From Pelecanus crispus (Eukaryota; Chordata; Aves; Pelecaniformes; Pelecanidae), in NCBI RefSeq assembly GCF_030463565.1, contig NC_134648.1, positions 12,193,806 through 12,257,805 on the forward strand: a stretch of 64,000 nucleotides of DNA. Reading direction: 5' to 3'. Position numbers and translations under genes: made by a program. Shown in pieces: positions 22,926-36,117 of this stretch. How positions within the stretch are numbered: the stretch's first letter is position 1; the number at the start of each line of letters is the position of its first letter. The notes under the pieces were generated by a model, which was given only the letters and a program-made list of their open reading frames with translations, did no database searches and had not been told where the DNA came from.

Positions 22926-25900
22926 ATAAAATTCTGATCTGTTAGCCAAAATGTAAGCTATGTCATTGCATATACCCACACATCAGAGGAGAAAGAGGTT
23001 TCTTCCTTTCTTGCCACTGGATTGATGTATGTTGCCTCATTTAAACAAAACAAAAATAATGAAGCAATGTTGGCATTGTAGATATATTCCTGGGCTCTTT
23101 TACCAGATGTAGAGAACTGGAAAACATGCTTTAATGAAAGAAGCTTGCAGCGCTTTACTCTTACTCCTCCTTTTGCGTTTGTCACAGCTATTAAGTTGTT
23201 TTGCTTTAAGGAAAATAACAAAAAATAACAAGGAAAGAAAAAGAAAATCATAAAAGTGAGACCAGGAGGACTGGCTCACTTTTTCCAAGGTTTTCTGAGG
23301 TACTTGGCATTTATATTGCCCTTGAAGATTTAAGGACATTTAACTTCCATGTTCAGGCCTTGTAAAAAGGACCTTGCAATTGAACTTGCAAGATGGTAGA
23401 GGTATTATAGGAAGATATCAGTTTGACTTTTCTGGAAAACACAACAAATCTAAGTTGCTAGCATGGTAGAAGAAGTATTGTCTGTCTCAGGACTTCTTCT
23501 CTTTGACACAAACTGGCTTTAAAACGTGTTACCAACAAATGTCCTATGACAAAACACCAAAGTCACTTTATTCCTGTATGCTGAGTGTTTTAAACGTCAT
23601 TTGATTATCAGAATGGATCAGAATGCACTTACAAGCATGAAAACAGATCTACTGAGAGAAATGGATAAAAATGAACTTGTGTTCATATTCTAAGTAGCAA
23701 ACAGAAGGTCCTGCTTAACAAAACCCCCAATGATAATAACTCCCAAATTATGGCTACCTATTTTTCTTATCATCAAAAATGGCGACTAGAATTATTACTG
23801 CTCTTAACAGCTAGCAGGGTATTCTGCTGCCTGGCATCACTGAGTTCTGTAGATATTTTACAGAAATATTATTTGACTGATGAGTCATCCTCAGAACACA
23901 GCATTTTAATGAAATAATGCTTGATGTGATAGATAAATCTTAAGTTAAAACTGGTGGAAATTGCTTGATCTGGGGGAAAAATTACATTGAAACATGGTTG
24001 GGTTTTTTTTCCCCAAGTCTTTTACAGCAGGAAGTAAAATAAATGAATATCACCAGAAAATAAATTAGCAATTAGATGCTTCTCTTTAGTCTTTCCAGTG
24101 GTCTTTCCCTTGAGAGAAAAAACAAACAGAGCATGGCATTGTATCTTGTCTCTGAGCACGTAATACTACATGTAAAATTTTTATTGCATCTTGTTTTTTC
24201 CCTTTGCTTACAGGGTGAGTTGTTTTCCTATCTTTTCTCATAATCCTCCACCTTCTGTCTACCCTTTGCTCTTTACTTTTCACAGCAAGAGCTTAAAATG
24301 TTCTTCGTATGGATTGTTTACCATGCAAATCAGTATGTGAATCTTGATTCTATATCATCTTGTTCCTAAGGAACTTCAGTCGAGAAGTGAAGTCCAGATG
24401 CAGGAGAAGGGCTGTCATCAGTTAGGAAGTCACTAGTACTGACACTTCGCACTAATTTTCTCTGGCATTAGTGACCCACCGAGAATTGACACTGGTTCTC
24501 AGAGTTGAAGACTTCTATTTCTGAAGCATTTACACTGGAATCTTTCTAACACCCTGGTGAAAGAAACAGAAGCTTGCTGAGGCAGGTCCTGGAGGGGAAA
24601 GCATGAACCTGTTGTAAATAACAGGTAAGCCTTTAGCAGAATTTCTGTTGCTAAAATAATTATAATATTTACAAGCTACAGAGATGCAGTGTCTGCTGCA
24701 AATTCCACATGTTACAAATTGGGATCTATGGTCTATATTGCACTTCTTTATCAATACCTAGGTAGAAACTCCATCCAATTTGTTTAGCCTTTGTGAATTG
24801 TCCTCATCAGATTTTCTAGTCTGCTCAGTAGCTACCACTAACTAAAAGGCTGACGGCAGGATTCAACTTTGTCTTGGTTTCTTCAGTAGCAGACGGAGCA
24901 TTCTTGGCTCTAAACTGGGAATTGGTTTCTATGATCCCTATACAACTGACTTTGGAGTATCTTACGGCTACCTTGCCAGCTGGAAACGCAGCCAGCTTGG
25001 ACACCTTGCACTCACTAGGGACTTGTCTAGATTGTTAAGCAACAAATTACATCCTGTAACAATAACTACAAAAAATTAGAAGATCTTTTAATGAACAGGA
25101 CATTAAATAAAGGAAATCAGACTGTTAGCTGACAGAGACTCATGTTCTTTTATGATTTCAACAGATCCATGCTGATTTATTTCAGCTGAAGTTCTTTGCC
25201 CTTCTCCCCATTGTGTTGAAAAAGGCTGTTGTGGTTAGCACTATTTTATGGTTGTGGTTAACCTGAGTTCCTGCTGTGAAGATGGTATTAAACACAACAG
25301 TTCTGGCCTATGTCCACTGCTGGTATAATGATACCTACATGTCAACTTCAAGTTATGTTTAAGATTAGTGAAATTCGTGTTTTAGCACAGTGTTGTTTGT
25401 AGATGTCACACTACAGTTGCCTGAAGATATACATCAGCTACACTATTTTAGTTGATGGTTGAAGATTTCAGCTCTTCTAGTCTGAATGTTTTTGGCAAGA
25501 AGCTAATGCAATGTAATCCTGTACAGGACATTGCCTAATGAAACCAACATCAGAAAACTGGATAGTTGAAAACACACAACTAAGAGGTGCTAAGGAGGGA
25601 GAGACATGGTATGATTTAAATGGATTGTACCTCACTCTTAAACCCGTATTATCTTGTAGCTTTTTTGAAACTGTATAGGTTGGCAAACACAAGCAACAGC
25701 AGTCTTTAAAGTGTCTGGATGCCATCTTGGTGGCTGAAAAATAGATATCCTCCAAGACTTTGTAATAAGTAGTTGGCCAGGTTGTTGGATTTAAAAAATT
25801 GTCATTTAATTTGTTAAAGCTGTTGCAACCTAAGGAACTGAACCAATGTCACTTATGTGGACTGTTTTGAGATAACTAAAAAAACCCCAGAATTTTTAAA

Positions 25901-28224
25901 AATCTCTGAAACTTTTATACCCCTTCCTGTTGTGGACTGATGGTTTCTGATCCCATCTCCTGATTAGTACTACAGATCTAGTGCATAAATTTATACTTCT
26001 GAATATCTTTTACTCATGAAATTTCCATAGTAAAGTCATTCTGCAGTTGACTTTATTCTTTAAATACGTGGTGTTTGGTATTTCAATAACAAGGATTCCA
26101 AGAGTTGCTTGAGCTCTCACTTTCTGTTCTAGACCCCAGGAGCCAGTAACGTTTTTATGGAAGTTCTCTGTAGGGCAGAACGGAATTTGGAAGGGACTGT
26201 TCCAGCATGCATGAAGAAATGCTATAATGAACAGTGAAAGTAAACTGTGATGCCTACACAGGGAAATGCAGCTGCTTGCTTCTTTAGAAGATCTTGTAGT
26301 ATTGCTGATCAGTGGTAACTTACTCTGTGACTGGACGTACTGTGAGCTGGCATTAGCAGAGGCAAATAGAAATCCATGCCTTTTTCTGTCTTGAGCTTTA
26401 TAGAAGTAGGTGAATTTATAAAACAAAATTATTTTTCTTGGTGTGCCGGCTATTTAAGACCAACAAAGGAATAAATAGTTTGATGTTTTTCTGACATCTG
26501 GTACGAATTTGGCAACGAACAAAACAGTAGCCATAATGACAATGCGAGTCCTGTTTAGTTCTGAACTTGGTTAGGAAAGGCAATACAAGGAAGTGTGAAA
26601 CCACTTGAGCATATTACAGAAAAAAAAAATTAAAAATTATGTTCTCACTTGCAGTCCTCCAGTCAAAAAAGCCTGGGCATTTGTGTAATCCTGTATTGTG
26701 ATCATTAGAGTAAAAGCTGTGGATTAGTGAACTGCTGGGTGCCTGTTACAAAATACATTTTGTAGCTTTTATTTGGCCTAAAGAAGCTGTGGAGTGTGTG
26801 TGTGTTGTGCTGATAAAAATTCAAGCTGTAAATTAAGCTGTAAATAATGTTACAACTGGAGCCTAGAATTGACTGTATCTGAAGCCAGCTGCCAGACTGG
26901 AAATCTTCCAAATTATGTAACAGCACCTCATTTCTACCTGTTGTTCCATCAACCCACAGAAGCACAACGAAGTAATGTTCTCCCTTGCTTCAAATAACTC
27001 ACAATCACCTCAAGTTGTCATCCAGAGTTTTTGTACAGTTAGGGCAATATTTCCAGCCGCATGATAACTTTTCCCTCTAAAATCCTCATGTTGGTGGTTT
27101 TCACTCCAACTTTTCATGCTTATACCTTCAGTGGCCCAGTCCTTTTAATCTAAGCAAAATCTCAGTGAAACTGGTGCTCCATTTCCTCATGTTACAAGTA
27201 CCAAAGTATTTTCCTTGGCTTTTTTTCTTTTTGACCAACTTAGAATTCTGTAGGCTCAAAGAGATACAGTAAGTCTCTGTAATAAAGTTAATGCTACTTT
27301 ATGCTACAAGCTTGCTTTGATTTATTAAATCTGTTTGCTAGTGCCTGATTGGTTTTGATTATCTCAGTAACTGAGATTTATATGGACCATCCAGAGATTT
27401 GGTCAAGCTTAGGTTCCTCAGGCCTTTCTTCATTTGTACAAACAATGCTCACTTATGCTGTGTCTTTCATTTTTGAAACCAATGTCTGATGGGGCTGTGG
27501 CATTGTTTTGATGTAAGATCTCCAAATTGTATTGCAGGAGACTTTTCAGTAGGTAGTTACTTTCTCTTCAGCTGGTGTTCAAGGGCTATTGTTCCTTTGG
27601 CATATTTGGGGCTTCCTGCTGCAAATCGTGCCAGGTATGATATAGAATGGAAGAACTGATTTTTCAGGAAGACAAAGACACTTAATTTTTAGAAGTAAAT
27701 GCTAAGGTTTTGGTAGTCTAGGTCTGAGTCGAGTAACAATTCAGATCTGTTGAATCTGAATAGTTCACCTTTGTGAACTATTCATGATTCGTGCTTGATC
27801 TTCGTGCTTGAAACATGAACTTAATTTGTGCTTCATCTCAACATGTTGAAGGATATTCATAACCTGTGTTGAACTTAATGTCTGTCTTGTGTCAAACACT
27901 GAGATCTTTTGATTTGTGGCTCCACAAAGGTGTGACAGAAGAAATATTTGCTGTCTATTCCTAGAGGAATGCAAGTTTTAATTAATGGTATTTTTTAAGT
28001 GCTTTTTAGACCCATGGATTCTGAAAATGTAAACTAGGAACTTTAACTGATGCAAGCATACTGAAGCCAGTGGTTATATGGAAGCCTATTGTGCTTATAA
28101 TCTAATCCTAAATCCTTTTCTGACCTTCTTTTGGAAGATGCAACTGATACAAGCCTACCCCAGGATAATGGGTTGAGATAAGGGACTGCATTAAAAATTA
28201 ACTTTACTGCCATGTTGTAACTCA
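22926..28224. other. intergenic, no gene seen
   Basis: AT-rich unique sequence. The longest frame (26010-26426, minus, 138 codons) shows no recognisable motif and no splice context. The perfect 12-bp hairpin at 27757-27784 lies here. No mobile element or RNA gene was recognised. Confidence 0.55.
27757..27784. other. perfect 12-bp inverted repeat with 4-base loop
   Basis: TGAATAGTTCAC (27757-27768), loop CTTT, then its exact reverse complement GTGAACTATTCA (27773-27784). The arms contain AGTTCA and TGAACT six bases apart, which resembles an inverted pair of nuclear-receptor half-sites. It could also be a chance hairpin or the end of an unrecognised element. Confidence 0.8.
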
Positions 28225-28485
28225 ATAGAATCATAGAATGCTTTGGGTTGGAAGGGACCTTTAGGGATCATCTAGCCCACCCGCCCCTGCAGTGAGCAGG
28301 GACAGCTTTAACCAGATCAGGTTGCTCAGAGCCCCATCCAACCTGACCTTGAATGTTTCTAGGGATGGGGCCTCCACTACCTCTCTGGGCAACCTGTTCC
28401 AGTGCTTCACCACCCTCATTGAAAAAAAATGTCTTACTTATGTCTAGTCTAAATCTGTTCTTTAGTTTAAAATACTTCTGCACTT
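28225..28485 (-). mobile_element. CR1 LINE fragment, 5'-truncated, antisense
   Basis: The plus strand begins with the terminal ATAGAATCATAGAATG and continues TTGGAAGGGACC and ATCATCTAGCCCA, which is the reverse complement of a CR1 3' end. Read on the minus strand, 28483-28268 encodes a CR1 reverse-transcriptase C-terminal stretch with the [11 protein letters not shown] motif, but the region after it is degraded compared with the usual HWNRLP...DMV ending. CR1 copies are normally 5'-truncated, as here. Confidence 0.9.
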
Positions 28486-28688
28486 TTGAACAGTTCTAAG
28501 ATGGAAGGGGGTGAGCTTGATTTGTTATGCCGAAGACCATAGAGCATATGTATTCCACTGAACAAAATGCAAGGAATGTGATTGTTGCACATCAAAAGAC
28601 TATGTGCATATGACTCAAACCATCTGGAATATTGTTATTTAGTAAGGAAAGAATCTGGTTGGAACTGCATGTGAGATTCTTAAAACGC

Positions 28689-28742
28689 TTGGGGTTTGGG
28701 TTTTTTGGTTTGGTTTTGGTTTGGGGTTTGGTTTTTTTTTTT
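28689..28742. repeat. GGTTT-rich low-complexity tract
   Basis: About 54 bases consist of irregular GGTTT, GGGGTTT and TTTTTT units with no C and no A. A similar tract occurs at 56788-56831. Neither is a TTAGGG array. The G runs could support an irregular quadruplex on the plus strand. Confidence 0.6.
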
Positions 28743-31700
28743 GAGTATCAACCTTTCCTTTATTTAAAAAAAAAAAAGGTTATAAGTTGTCTGAAGCTTA
28801 TTCTTTGAAATATTCTTTTAAGCAGTTCTGAAATCATGAGTGCTACATGAAGGACTAAAGATTTATGTATAAATTTCTGAATCATATGCTGGGTGAGCTG
28901 TACTGGCTGGTACTGTACTGGCTGTTGAAATAACTCTTGGCTCTAATCCATTGCTTCCTCTGTGGGCTTCCTTTTGGATTACTTAGATAACTTTTGTAAG
29001 TGTCTTTTTTAAAACAAAAAGAAAAGTCTTTTGGAAGTATTAATATGTTGCTTACTTTTGTTAGACATTCTTGCAGCACAGACCAGCGTGATATTCCAGG
29101 CCCAATCAAATAAAAGCTTCCATCTCTTCTCATATTGTGAGAGTTGTTATAATACCAAGCTGGACTGAAAGCTTTATTGTTATGGAGTCAGTTTTGTTTA
29201 AAAGTGGCACAAGGGCTTTTTTGTTTGTTTCAGTGTTGTTGTTATTGTGGGTTTTTTTTATGCAGTGAATGGATCAGAGAAGAGTTTACTCCTGGACATC
29301 ATCAAATCCTTTAAAAAACAAAAACAAACAAATAAAACCACACCCCAAACTGAAGATTTTTTTTCATCTACCTAAAAAAGAGAATGAATTACTAACATAC
29401 TCTAGGTATTTTAATGTAAATTGTTGTTTTGCTTAAGCTGTGGCTGCAGTACCTGATGAAAGAAGGTGTTACCCAGAAAATTGTTTCAGCAGTCTCAAAT
29501 TGTAGAATCCATGTTTCAGCTGAAGTACATGCTTGGACATGAATTTGGCAAAAGAACATCAACAGAGGGTCTCGTGCATTTACTCTAACCACTGGCTGAA
29601 GAACAGGTGGACGAAACTTGTCTTTAAAAAGACTGGGATAATGTTGATTGGGAAATGGCAAAATTAAACCAACTGATTTCACCAGCATTGTCTTTCAAGG
29701 GTGTCTGTCCTACCTAGCATTAAACCAGTAAAGCAGAATCATCCAGATTCTCTGTAATTACTGGTTGAACAATAAACAGAGCCTACAGAAGTCATCCATT
29801 TTTTTTCTAGCCATCAATTCAGATTAAAAAGGACGATTACTTTAATGTTGCATTCTCTCTGATCTCCGTTCTGAGTTTTCAGGCACTTCTGATGTTCTGC
29901 CCCTTAACTCAATGGTGTTTTTTATTACCTGTCTTTACTCTGACATAATGCTATTGAATGCCTCAGTGTCCATTCCTCTGAAACAAAAATGAAGCTCCAA
30001 GGCTCCAGATAGAAAAAATTCCTTATAAGAAGCCTAAAAATCTGCAATGCTCCTTTTTGTCCTATATCTGTAAGACAGAGGGTGATTATTTCTTCTAAAT
30101 TCTATCTAGATAAATAGTTACCTTATGAGCAATTGAAACAAGTCACTTTCCATCTATTTACGGATTTTTTTTTTTTAACATCAGAAAACATATGGATAAT
30201 GGTGATACAGTTCATGCTGGATTTAGTTGGTACTTGGGCTGCAAAGCCTTCCTAGGAGTTTGCTCTCCAAAGGCTCTTGATACCTGTTATGCATAAGGAG
30301 AAGCTCCATTCATGCATTGAAAACAGATTAAGACAGAAAGAACAAAGAATAGGGGAAAAAAAACCCCAAACCATTAGTTTCCAAAAAGAAGAGTCATGAG
30401 TAGGGGAGGTCGGGATCTGCATTGTACAGTATATGTAGACATGATCGGAAAAGCACATAAATAGTGAGGATACCATATTCACTATAGGAATTTCTAAAGC
30501 TAACTGCAAAAGGTTGGAGAAGCCTTGACCCTGAATGACAAGTTGATGAAATAGCAAAATGTGAGGTAGCCTACACCTACAAAGACCAAAAAAACTACAT
30601 CTAGTTTATTACTGGGCTTTATATTTATGTAACTGAGGAGGAGATCTTTGTTACTAACTTGAGGCTTGGTGACAGTTGAGAAAGCTAATAGTGTTAAGAA
30701 TTATAAAGGAAGGAGCTGAGAACAAGTCAGCGTATGAAATGATGCATCAATCTGGGCTGCCATGTCATCCCATCTCAAAAAGAAAAAAAAAAAAGTGAAA
30801 GTAGAAAATGACAAGAAGTAATTAAGGTATTCCTTTCATGTGAGAAGAGACTGCGTATGTGAGACTCTGATTGGCCAAGAGCCATCTAAGAAGGAATATG
30901 AGAGACCTATATAATCACAGATGGAAACATGACTGCAAAGTGATTGTTCACATTTCCTTGGAATATGAGAAAATACAGGTTCAAAAAAGGATTAATTTGT
31001 GAATTTGTAATTGCTTACATAGCTAGTGTAAGCAATTGCTTGGTTGCAACCTCTGACACAGAAAGGCTTTAAGTCATTAAATGTGTTGACGCTTTGCCAG
31101 GCAAAGCCTGGCAAAAGGACTATTCTTGTCCCTAAATGTTCAGAGCTAGACAGTTTGGAAATAGGATATTCAGCTACATCAGTTTTTGGTTGACATAGTA
31201 CAATGATTTGTATTATTGTAGAAAGATAAAAAACCAGCACTGAGAACTGGGTTGAGAAAGCCAAGATTTTTAGATATCAAAAATTATTTCATGTTTACTA
31301 ATTTTTTGCTTCTGAACATAAAAAGATTAAGAAATTGAGTGGGCCACAGTCTCTGGCGATCTGTTTCAAGTGTATCTGAGGTTTAACACCCAAAAATGAA
31401 GATACTTGAAGTTGCTGAGGGACAGGGTTGTCACTGGGGGGCTGGGGGTTGACACATGACAGCTTTGAAAAGAACAGAACATAATGCTTCTCTGAGTAAC
31501 TGTAGATGTGCCACTTGCAAAGGACCATATGTTGCATCTTTTACTCATACTGGTGAATTTCTGGTCGCACACGATTCACTTGAGATGGATTAACTGAGAG
31601 TTTTGTGGCAAATAAACAGTGCAGTGTAATGCTGCCAGAAAAAATAAATCACACCAGGGCATAAAAGTAACTAATAAAACCGCATAGCAGAGATCAATTA

Positions 31701-32064
31701 AAGTATAAAGAGATTTTAGATGTTTTGGATAGAAAAACATTTTGGAAGGACAAATGGACAAGATAAGCCTGGCAAACACTGAGAATGGAAAATGCCATCT
31801 GGAAACAAAAAATACAGACACAAATTTTATAGCAACAGTATAAGGGGGATGGCAAATGTCTTCTAAGGGATGAATCTAAGCGAAGGCAACATGTGCCCCT
31901 ATCTCTTGCAGGTTGCTTTTGTACACAAGTTTCCATTAGATGTTTTAATATTCCTGCTACCTTTGTTCTGTTCCCTTTGCATGAGGTGTTTTCTCATTGC
32001 TTTATGTGCAGTCAGCGCTCAGTCCAGAAGACAAGATCCAGATCAGTTTTCAGCTTGAAATAGT

Positions 32065-32088
32065 ACACACACACTCTCTCTCTCTCTC
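32065..32088. repeat. (AC)n(TC)n microsatellite
   Basis: A short AC run (32065-32074) passes directly into a TC run (32075-32088). A compound dinucleotide repeat. Confidence 0.8.
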
Positions 32089-32473
32089 GTTCCTGTATCT
32101 CTGTATTGTTTCATTTCTTCTTTTCAGTGCAAGGGAAATGATTTTGAAATGATGTTTCATGGATGTCAGTTATCCAAATGCCATTGAACGTCTGTGAGTC
32201 GGGCACCGCGTTACCTTTCCTCCTTAGGAGACTGCAGTATGGTGATATGGGGCTGAATTTCGCTGTAGTTGATGCTTTGCTGAGCAGTCTTTGCCAAGAA
32301 ATGAAAAATGAGGAGTCCTCCGTAACCTAAATGAACTGATGATTCATAATGTCACAAAGGGTGATGTGAAACAGAACTAGTGTAAACTTAGAAGTGGTTA
32401 TTTTTAAATGAAGGATGGGAAAGATGACAGGGATTAGCGGAAGAGAGCAGATATGGACCCAAAGAAGGCGCGT

Positions 32474-32488
32474 GAGAGAGAGAGAGAG
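32474..32488. repeat. (GA)n microsatellite
   Basis: An uninterrupted GA run of about 15 bases in a purine-rich context. Confidence 0.75.
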
Positions 32489-32578
32489 TATGAGTAGCGG
32501 GGAAGAGAGAAAATGCCAGAGGAATAAAGATCATGATAATGTGTCTCAGAATAACAAGGAAAAAGCAATTTTCATTTT

Positions 32579-32612
32579 TCTCTTGTCTTCCTCCTTTTCT
32601 CTTGTCTTCCTC
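32579..32612. repeat. short tandem repeat of TCTCTTGTCTTCCTCC
   Basis: The unit tctcttgtcttcctcc occurs twice with about 18-base spacing in a pyrimidine-rich tract. A minor tandem duplication. Confidence 0.65.
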
Positions 32613-32865
32613 CACCCCACTTGTCATCCATTCAGCTTTTTGTCCTAGTTTCCTTTTTTTTTTTTTTTGCATTCAGTTCATGTTCATTATCTACAACATC
32701 CATATAGCAAATCCCTTGCTTCAAAACCCAGCTCCAGAATATGCAGAGGCATCTCTGCAATACCTGCATATGTCTTTTTATGATTTATTAAAAGTTTCAA
32801 GATTTATTTAAATTTAGTGAGAGAGATGACTAGGGACAATAGATACCAAAGATCATCAGATCACT

Positions 32866-32940
32866 TCCCTGGGGACTGAACTCATGACCTTTACCTTCAA
32901 AATACAGAATGCTACCTCTTTTGGGGTGCTATAAAAGCCA
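32866..32940 (-). mobile_element. possible tRNA-derived SINE relic, antisense
   Basis: On the minus strand the stretch gaggtagcattctgtatttt...ggtcatgagttcagtcccc has the spacing of a tRNA-like head, with a B-box-like GAGTTCAGTCC against the consensus GGTTCGANTCC. No cloverleaf can be drawn, so this is not a functional tRNA. It resembles heads of old amniote tRNA-SINEs, judged from memory only. Confidence 0.35.
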
Positions 32941-34439
32941 GCTTCATAACTTAGGCTGTTTGGAAGAGCTTATCTGCAGAAGGGGTAATCTCTGTTCAAG
33001 AGACAGTTTTTGATTCATGTGTGTGCAGACCTGGACATCAGAGCTTAAAAAAAATTACCTACTTAGGGTAATTCACATTTTCTACTGTATTTGGTAATCT
33101 CTCTCCACAATGTAAAATGCTGCGTTGCTTTGTGAGTGCCTTTGGAATTTTTTATCATCTTTCCAAACAAAAGATGCGATCATTGTGGGTGAGAGGGAAG
33201 GAATAATAGAAGAAAATCTACTCGGACTAGATAATAATGAAGATTATATCTCCATAAATTAATAGGTTTTCAGCTAAGAATCTGGATAGAAGGCAGTCAA
33301 AATAATGTTAAAAAGTTAAGGCTTTCCACTGATTTCTAACAAGGTGTAAGAAACCTGTTCTTGTAAAATGGGATGTAAATACTGTTGTGTACTGATGTTT
33401 CGCTACTGCTTTCTTCAAGGACCCTCTTACTACTAAAAATGTTTCAGCCCGCATCAAAATGCACCAATAAAAATGTAGTTCTTAAAGATATCTTTCTTTC
33501 CATCATTTCTCTTCCCTGAACTGTAATGATAGGTAAGAAATACTAATTGAATTACTTTCCTTACAGAACACTTTAATGCAAGGTAAGTGGTGGTTGTATT
33601 TACCAGGTTATGAGGTTAATATTTCCTCAGCAATGGTTGAAATAGTGTTTTATTACAGTAGTGTAGTTGGGGGCAATTCATATTGAAGCCTGTGATACAT
33701 ACAGATTTTAAGAAATTATTTTTTCCGTTATCTAGAATGAAACAGAAGTGCAATAATTTGCATAGCATGACACAGCAGATCAGTATCAGGGCAAGGATAA
33801 AATCAGACACCTAGTTTAATGACCTGCACAGTAGATTGTACTGCCTCAAGCTTAAACACCTGAAGCAGAACTTTCAAAAACACCACTGTGATTTAAGAGA
33901 ACAAATTTCATAGACCTTGTGCTCCCCTATAATTTAAACATTCAAAAAAAGAACCATTTAGGGTTCTTATCACCTAATTTTCTCCCTGACTATAACATGA
34001 GGCTGGCAGCATTTCTATTGTCCTATTGTTCCTTTTCCTGTTTTTGTTCCAATTAAATTATAGAAGTGGACTGCTTATGTATTTGTATAATACCTTGCAC
34101 AAAGGGGTCTCATCTGGATTGTAATACCATACAATAAATCAAAATGACAAAACCAACCAATTTCTAAATGGCATATACTCAGATACCTCCAACTTTGTAT
34201 AAACTCATAAAAGAAGACTTCTAAAGAGACCAGTCCAGAATATTATTACCAGAGACATGAAAGCAAGCATATTTTTTCATGTATTAAAGCATCCGGAGGT
34301 TTTGCTATGAAGTCAAACAGAGTTTTAACAGTAGCTTCAGTAAAATCAAGGCTCAAATGAGGAGACAGGGAATTACTGTTCTGCTGTTGACAAGTGCAGC
34401 TTTGGTAGTAGGAGAATGTAGTTATAAATGAAATTATAT

Positions 34440-34730
34440 TTTAAACATGATCATAAAACTGTTGGGAGTAAAGGGCTAATGCACTATTAATAGTTACTGT
34501 AATAAAAGGTTAATCAATTATGTGCTGTTATAAGCAACCCATTAGGCCTGCCAGACACATCAGCCATCTTTTTTCAAACTTTATGTCACTTACGGATGTG
34601 CTGACAGTCATTAGTAACAAGTACTGTTCATATTTGTTTATAAAAGCAGTTAGTTGTTTGTTAATATTTTATAAACTTCCATGGAAAATATGAGTTGTTA
34701 ATGGTTGTTACTCATCCCTTATCTGGATTG
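34440..34730. other. candidate conserved non-coding element upstream of GALNT18
   Basis: About 290 bp of non-repetitive sequence, with many TAAT-type homeodomain cores and ATAAA runs and few CpGs, 2.5-2.8 kb upstream of the GALNT18 start. It has the composition typical of vertebrate conserved enhancers. Conservation itself cannot be seen from one sequence. Confidence 0.25.
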
Positions 34731-35458
34731 ATTTCAGATAAGTTTGGCTTTAAATTGAGAAGTCCGAGGCTAAGTCTTGAATTCTGCCTAAGTTGCCAGG
34801 GCTGAAGAATTTCTATTTTGTGACTGCAGGCAGACTTTACAAAGATTAAAGCAGGTCTAGATAACATTGTTATTAAAGACTTCAGTGATAAGTACTTACT
34901 GTTGTCAGTTGCTACCAGATGTGGAGCTGTAACACTGAACTACAAAGATAGCAAATAGGGAAATAAACGACGCTGTAACGAAATGTTCATCGCAGACCAA
35001 GCAAGATAATTGACTTACGTGGCGGAGCTGTACTAGTATATTCTGTCAATATTTTGTCTTTTATAAAGCTTGAAATTGTTCACTGACTGGTTTGTCTGGC
35101 AAACTTTCCTGTATTACTAAAACTATTTTTTTCTTAAAATGTAAATATACACTCTTTTTCCCATCCTTGTGTTATATTTTCTAATTTCCAAAACGAGTTC
35201 TGCTGGGCTAGCCTCCCTTAGCGTATCACTGGGGAAGTACTTATAAATGGGCTGAAATTTCAGTTAGTTTTCAGAGAGGCTGAGGAGGCAGTTTGGTTTT
35301 TGAGTTCCATTGGCAGAGTTTACTGCAGCTTCTGTTGGTGCTGGTTTTGTATGTGTTTGAGTATCCATAGTTTTTTACTGTTTCTATGAAGTACCAACTG
35401 ATGGAAAGGAAGAAGTCATTCTGCCTTTTGGTAGGACAGTTGCCTGCCTTTCCTCTTG

Positions 35459-35557
35459 AATCATAGAATCGTTTAGGTTGGAAAAGACCTTTAAGATCAT
35501 CCAGTCCAACCATTAACCTAACATTACCAAGTCCACGCTAAACCAGTTAAGGGTAGA
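35459..35557 (-). mobile_element. CR1 LINE 3'-end fragment (about 100 bp), antisense
   Basis: The plus strand has AATCATAGAATCGTTTAGG, then TTGGAAAAGACCTTTAAGATC and ACCATTAACCTAACATTACC, the reverse complement of a CR1 3' tail. It matches the start of the 52366 copy nearly base for base, so both belong to the same subfamily. Homology fades after about 35557. It lies about 1.7 kb upstream of the GALNT18 start codon. Confidence 0.9.
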
Positions 35558-36117
35558 ATATTGGGTCTTGCTTATAATTCATTTAAAAATAACAACTGCA
35601 AACCCTAAGACAAATCACCTACTTTTACTTCTGCTAAGATATTGAAATGTACAGTCAAGATACTGCAGAGTTCGAGTGCTCGCACGTGGATGCTTCAGGG
35701 CAGTGAGCCCTGGTATCCGCTCTGCTGTCTGCACACAGGATAACCCTCGTGTAACCATCAGTTGTGGAGGGCGACTACGTGCTACAGGATGATCCACAGC
35801 ATTTGCTACTTCTTGCTTTCACTGGATAAGTACTTAAAATCATTTTAGTTTGTTAATTAACAGGTGCCTCACCGTTCCTAATACCGGGTCACGCTAATGT
35901 TGCGCGTCTGTCTCGAGACGATCAAAAGAAAATGACCTCATTTAGTACAAAAGTCCCCATCTAACAGGAATGGCAGAGATCAGTCTGTTGTGTTCCTTCT
36001 CTCAGGTCAGTGTGATTTCATATCGAGAGGAATTTGCCGCCTTAGCGTGGCTCCGAAAGTGTTACGTGAAACGTGGGGTGAAGAGAGGAAAGCAGGATGG
36101 ATATGCTGAACTAAATC
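35558..36117. other. proximal upstream region of GALNT18, no gene seen
   Basis: A transition from AT-rich DNA to the CpG island. Scattered CpGs appear from about 35670. Short frames here (35615-35797 minus, 35970-36266 plus) are unrecognised. Confidence 0.5.

Larger units (their letters stand above)
28486..35458. other. intergenic, no gene seen
   Basis: AT-rich sequence with GT-rich simple sequence at 28689-28742, dinucleotide runs near 32065 and 32474, a possible SINE relic at 32866-32940 and a CNE-like segment at 34440-34730. Open frames are short and unrecognised, the longest being 30252-30557 minus with 101 codons. Confidence 0.55.

Noticed and set aside
28689..28742. Interstitial telomere-like array
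   Set aside because: Units are irregular GGTTT and GGGGTTT, not TTAGGG. Simple sequence.
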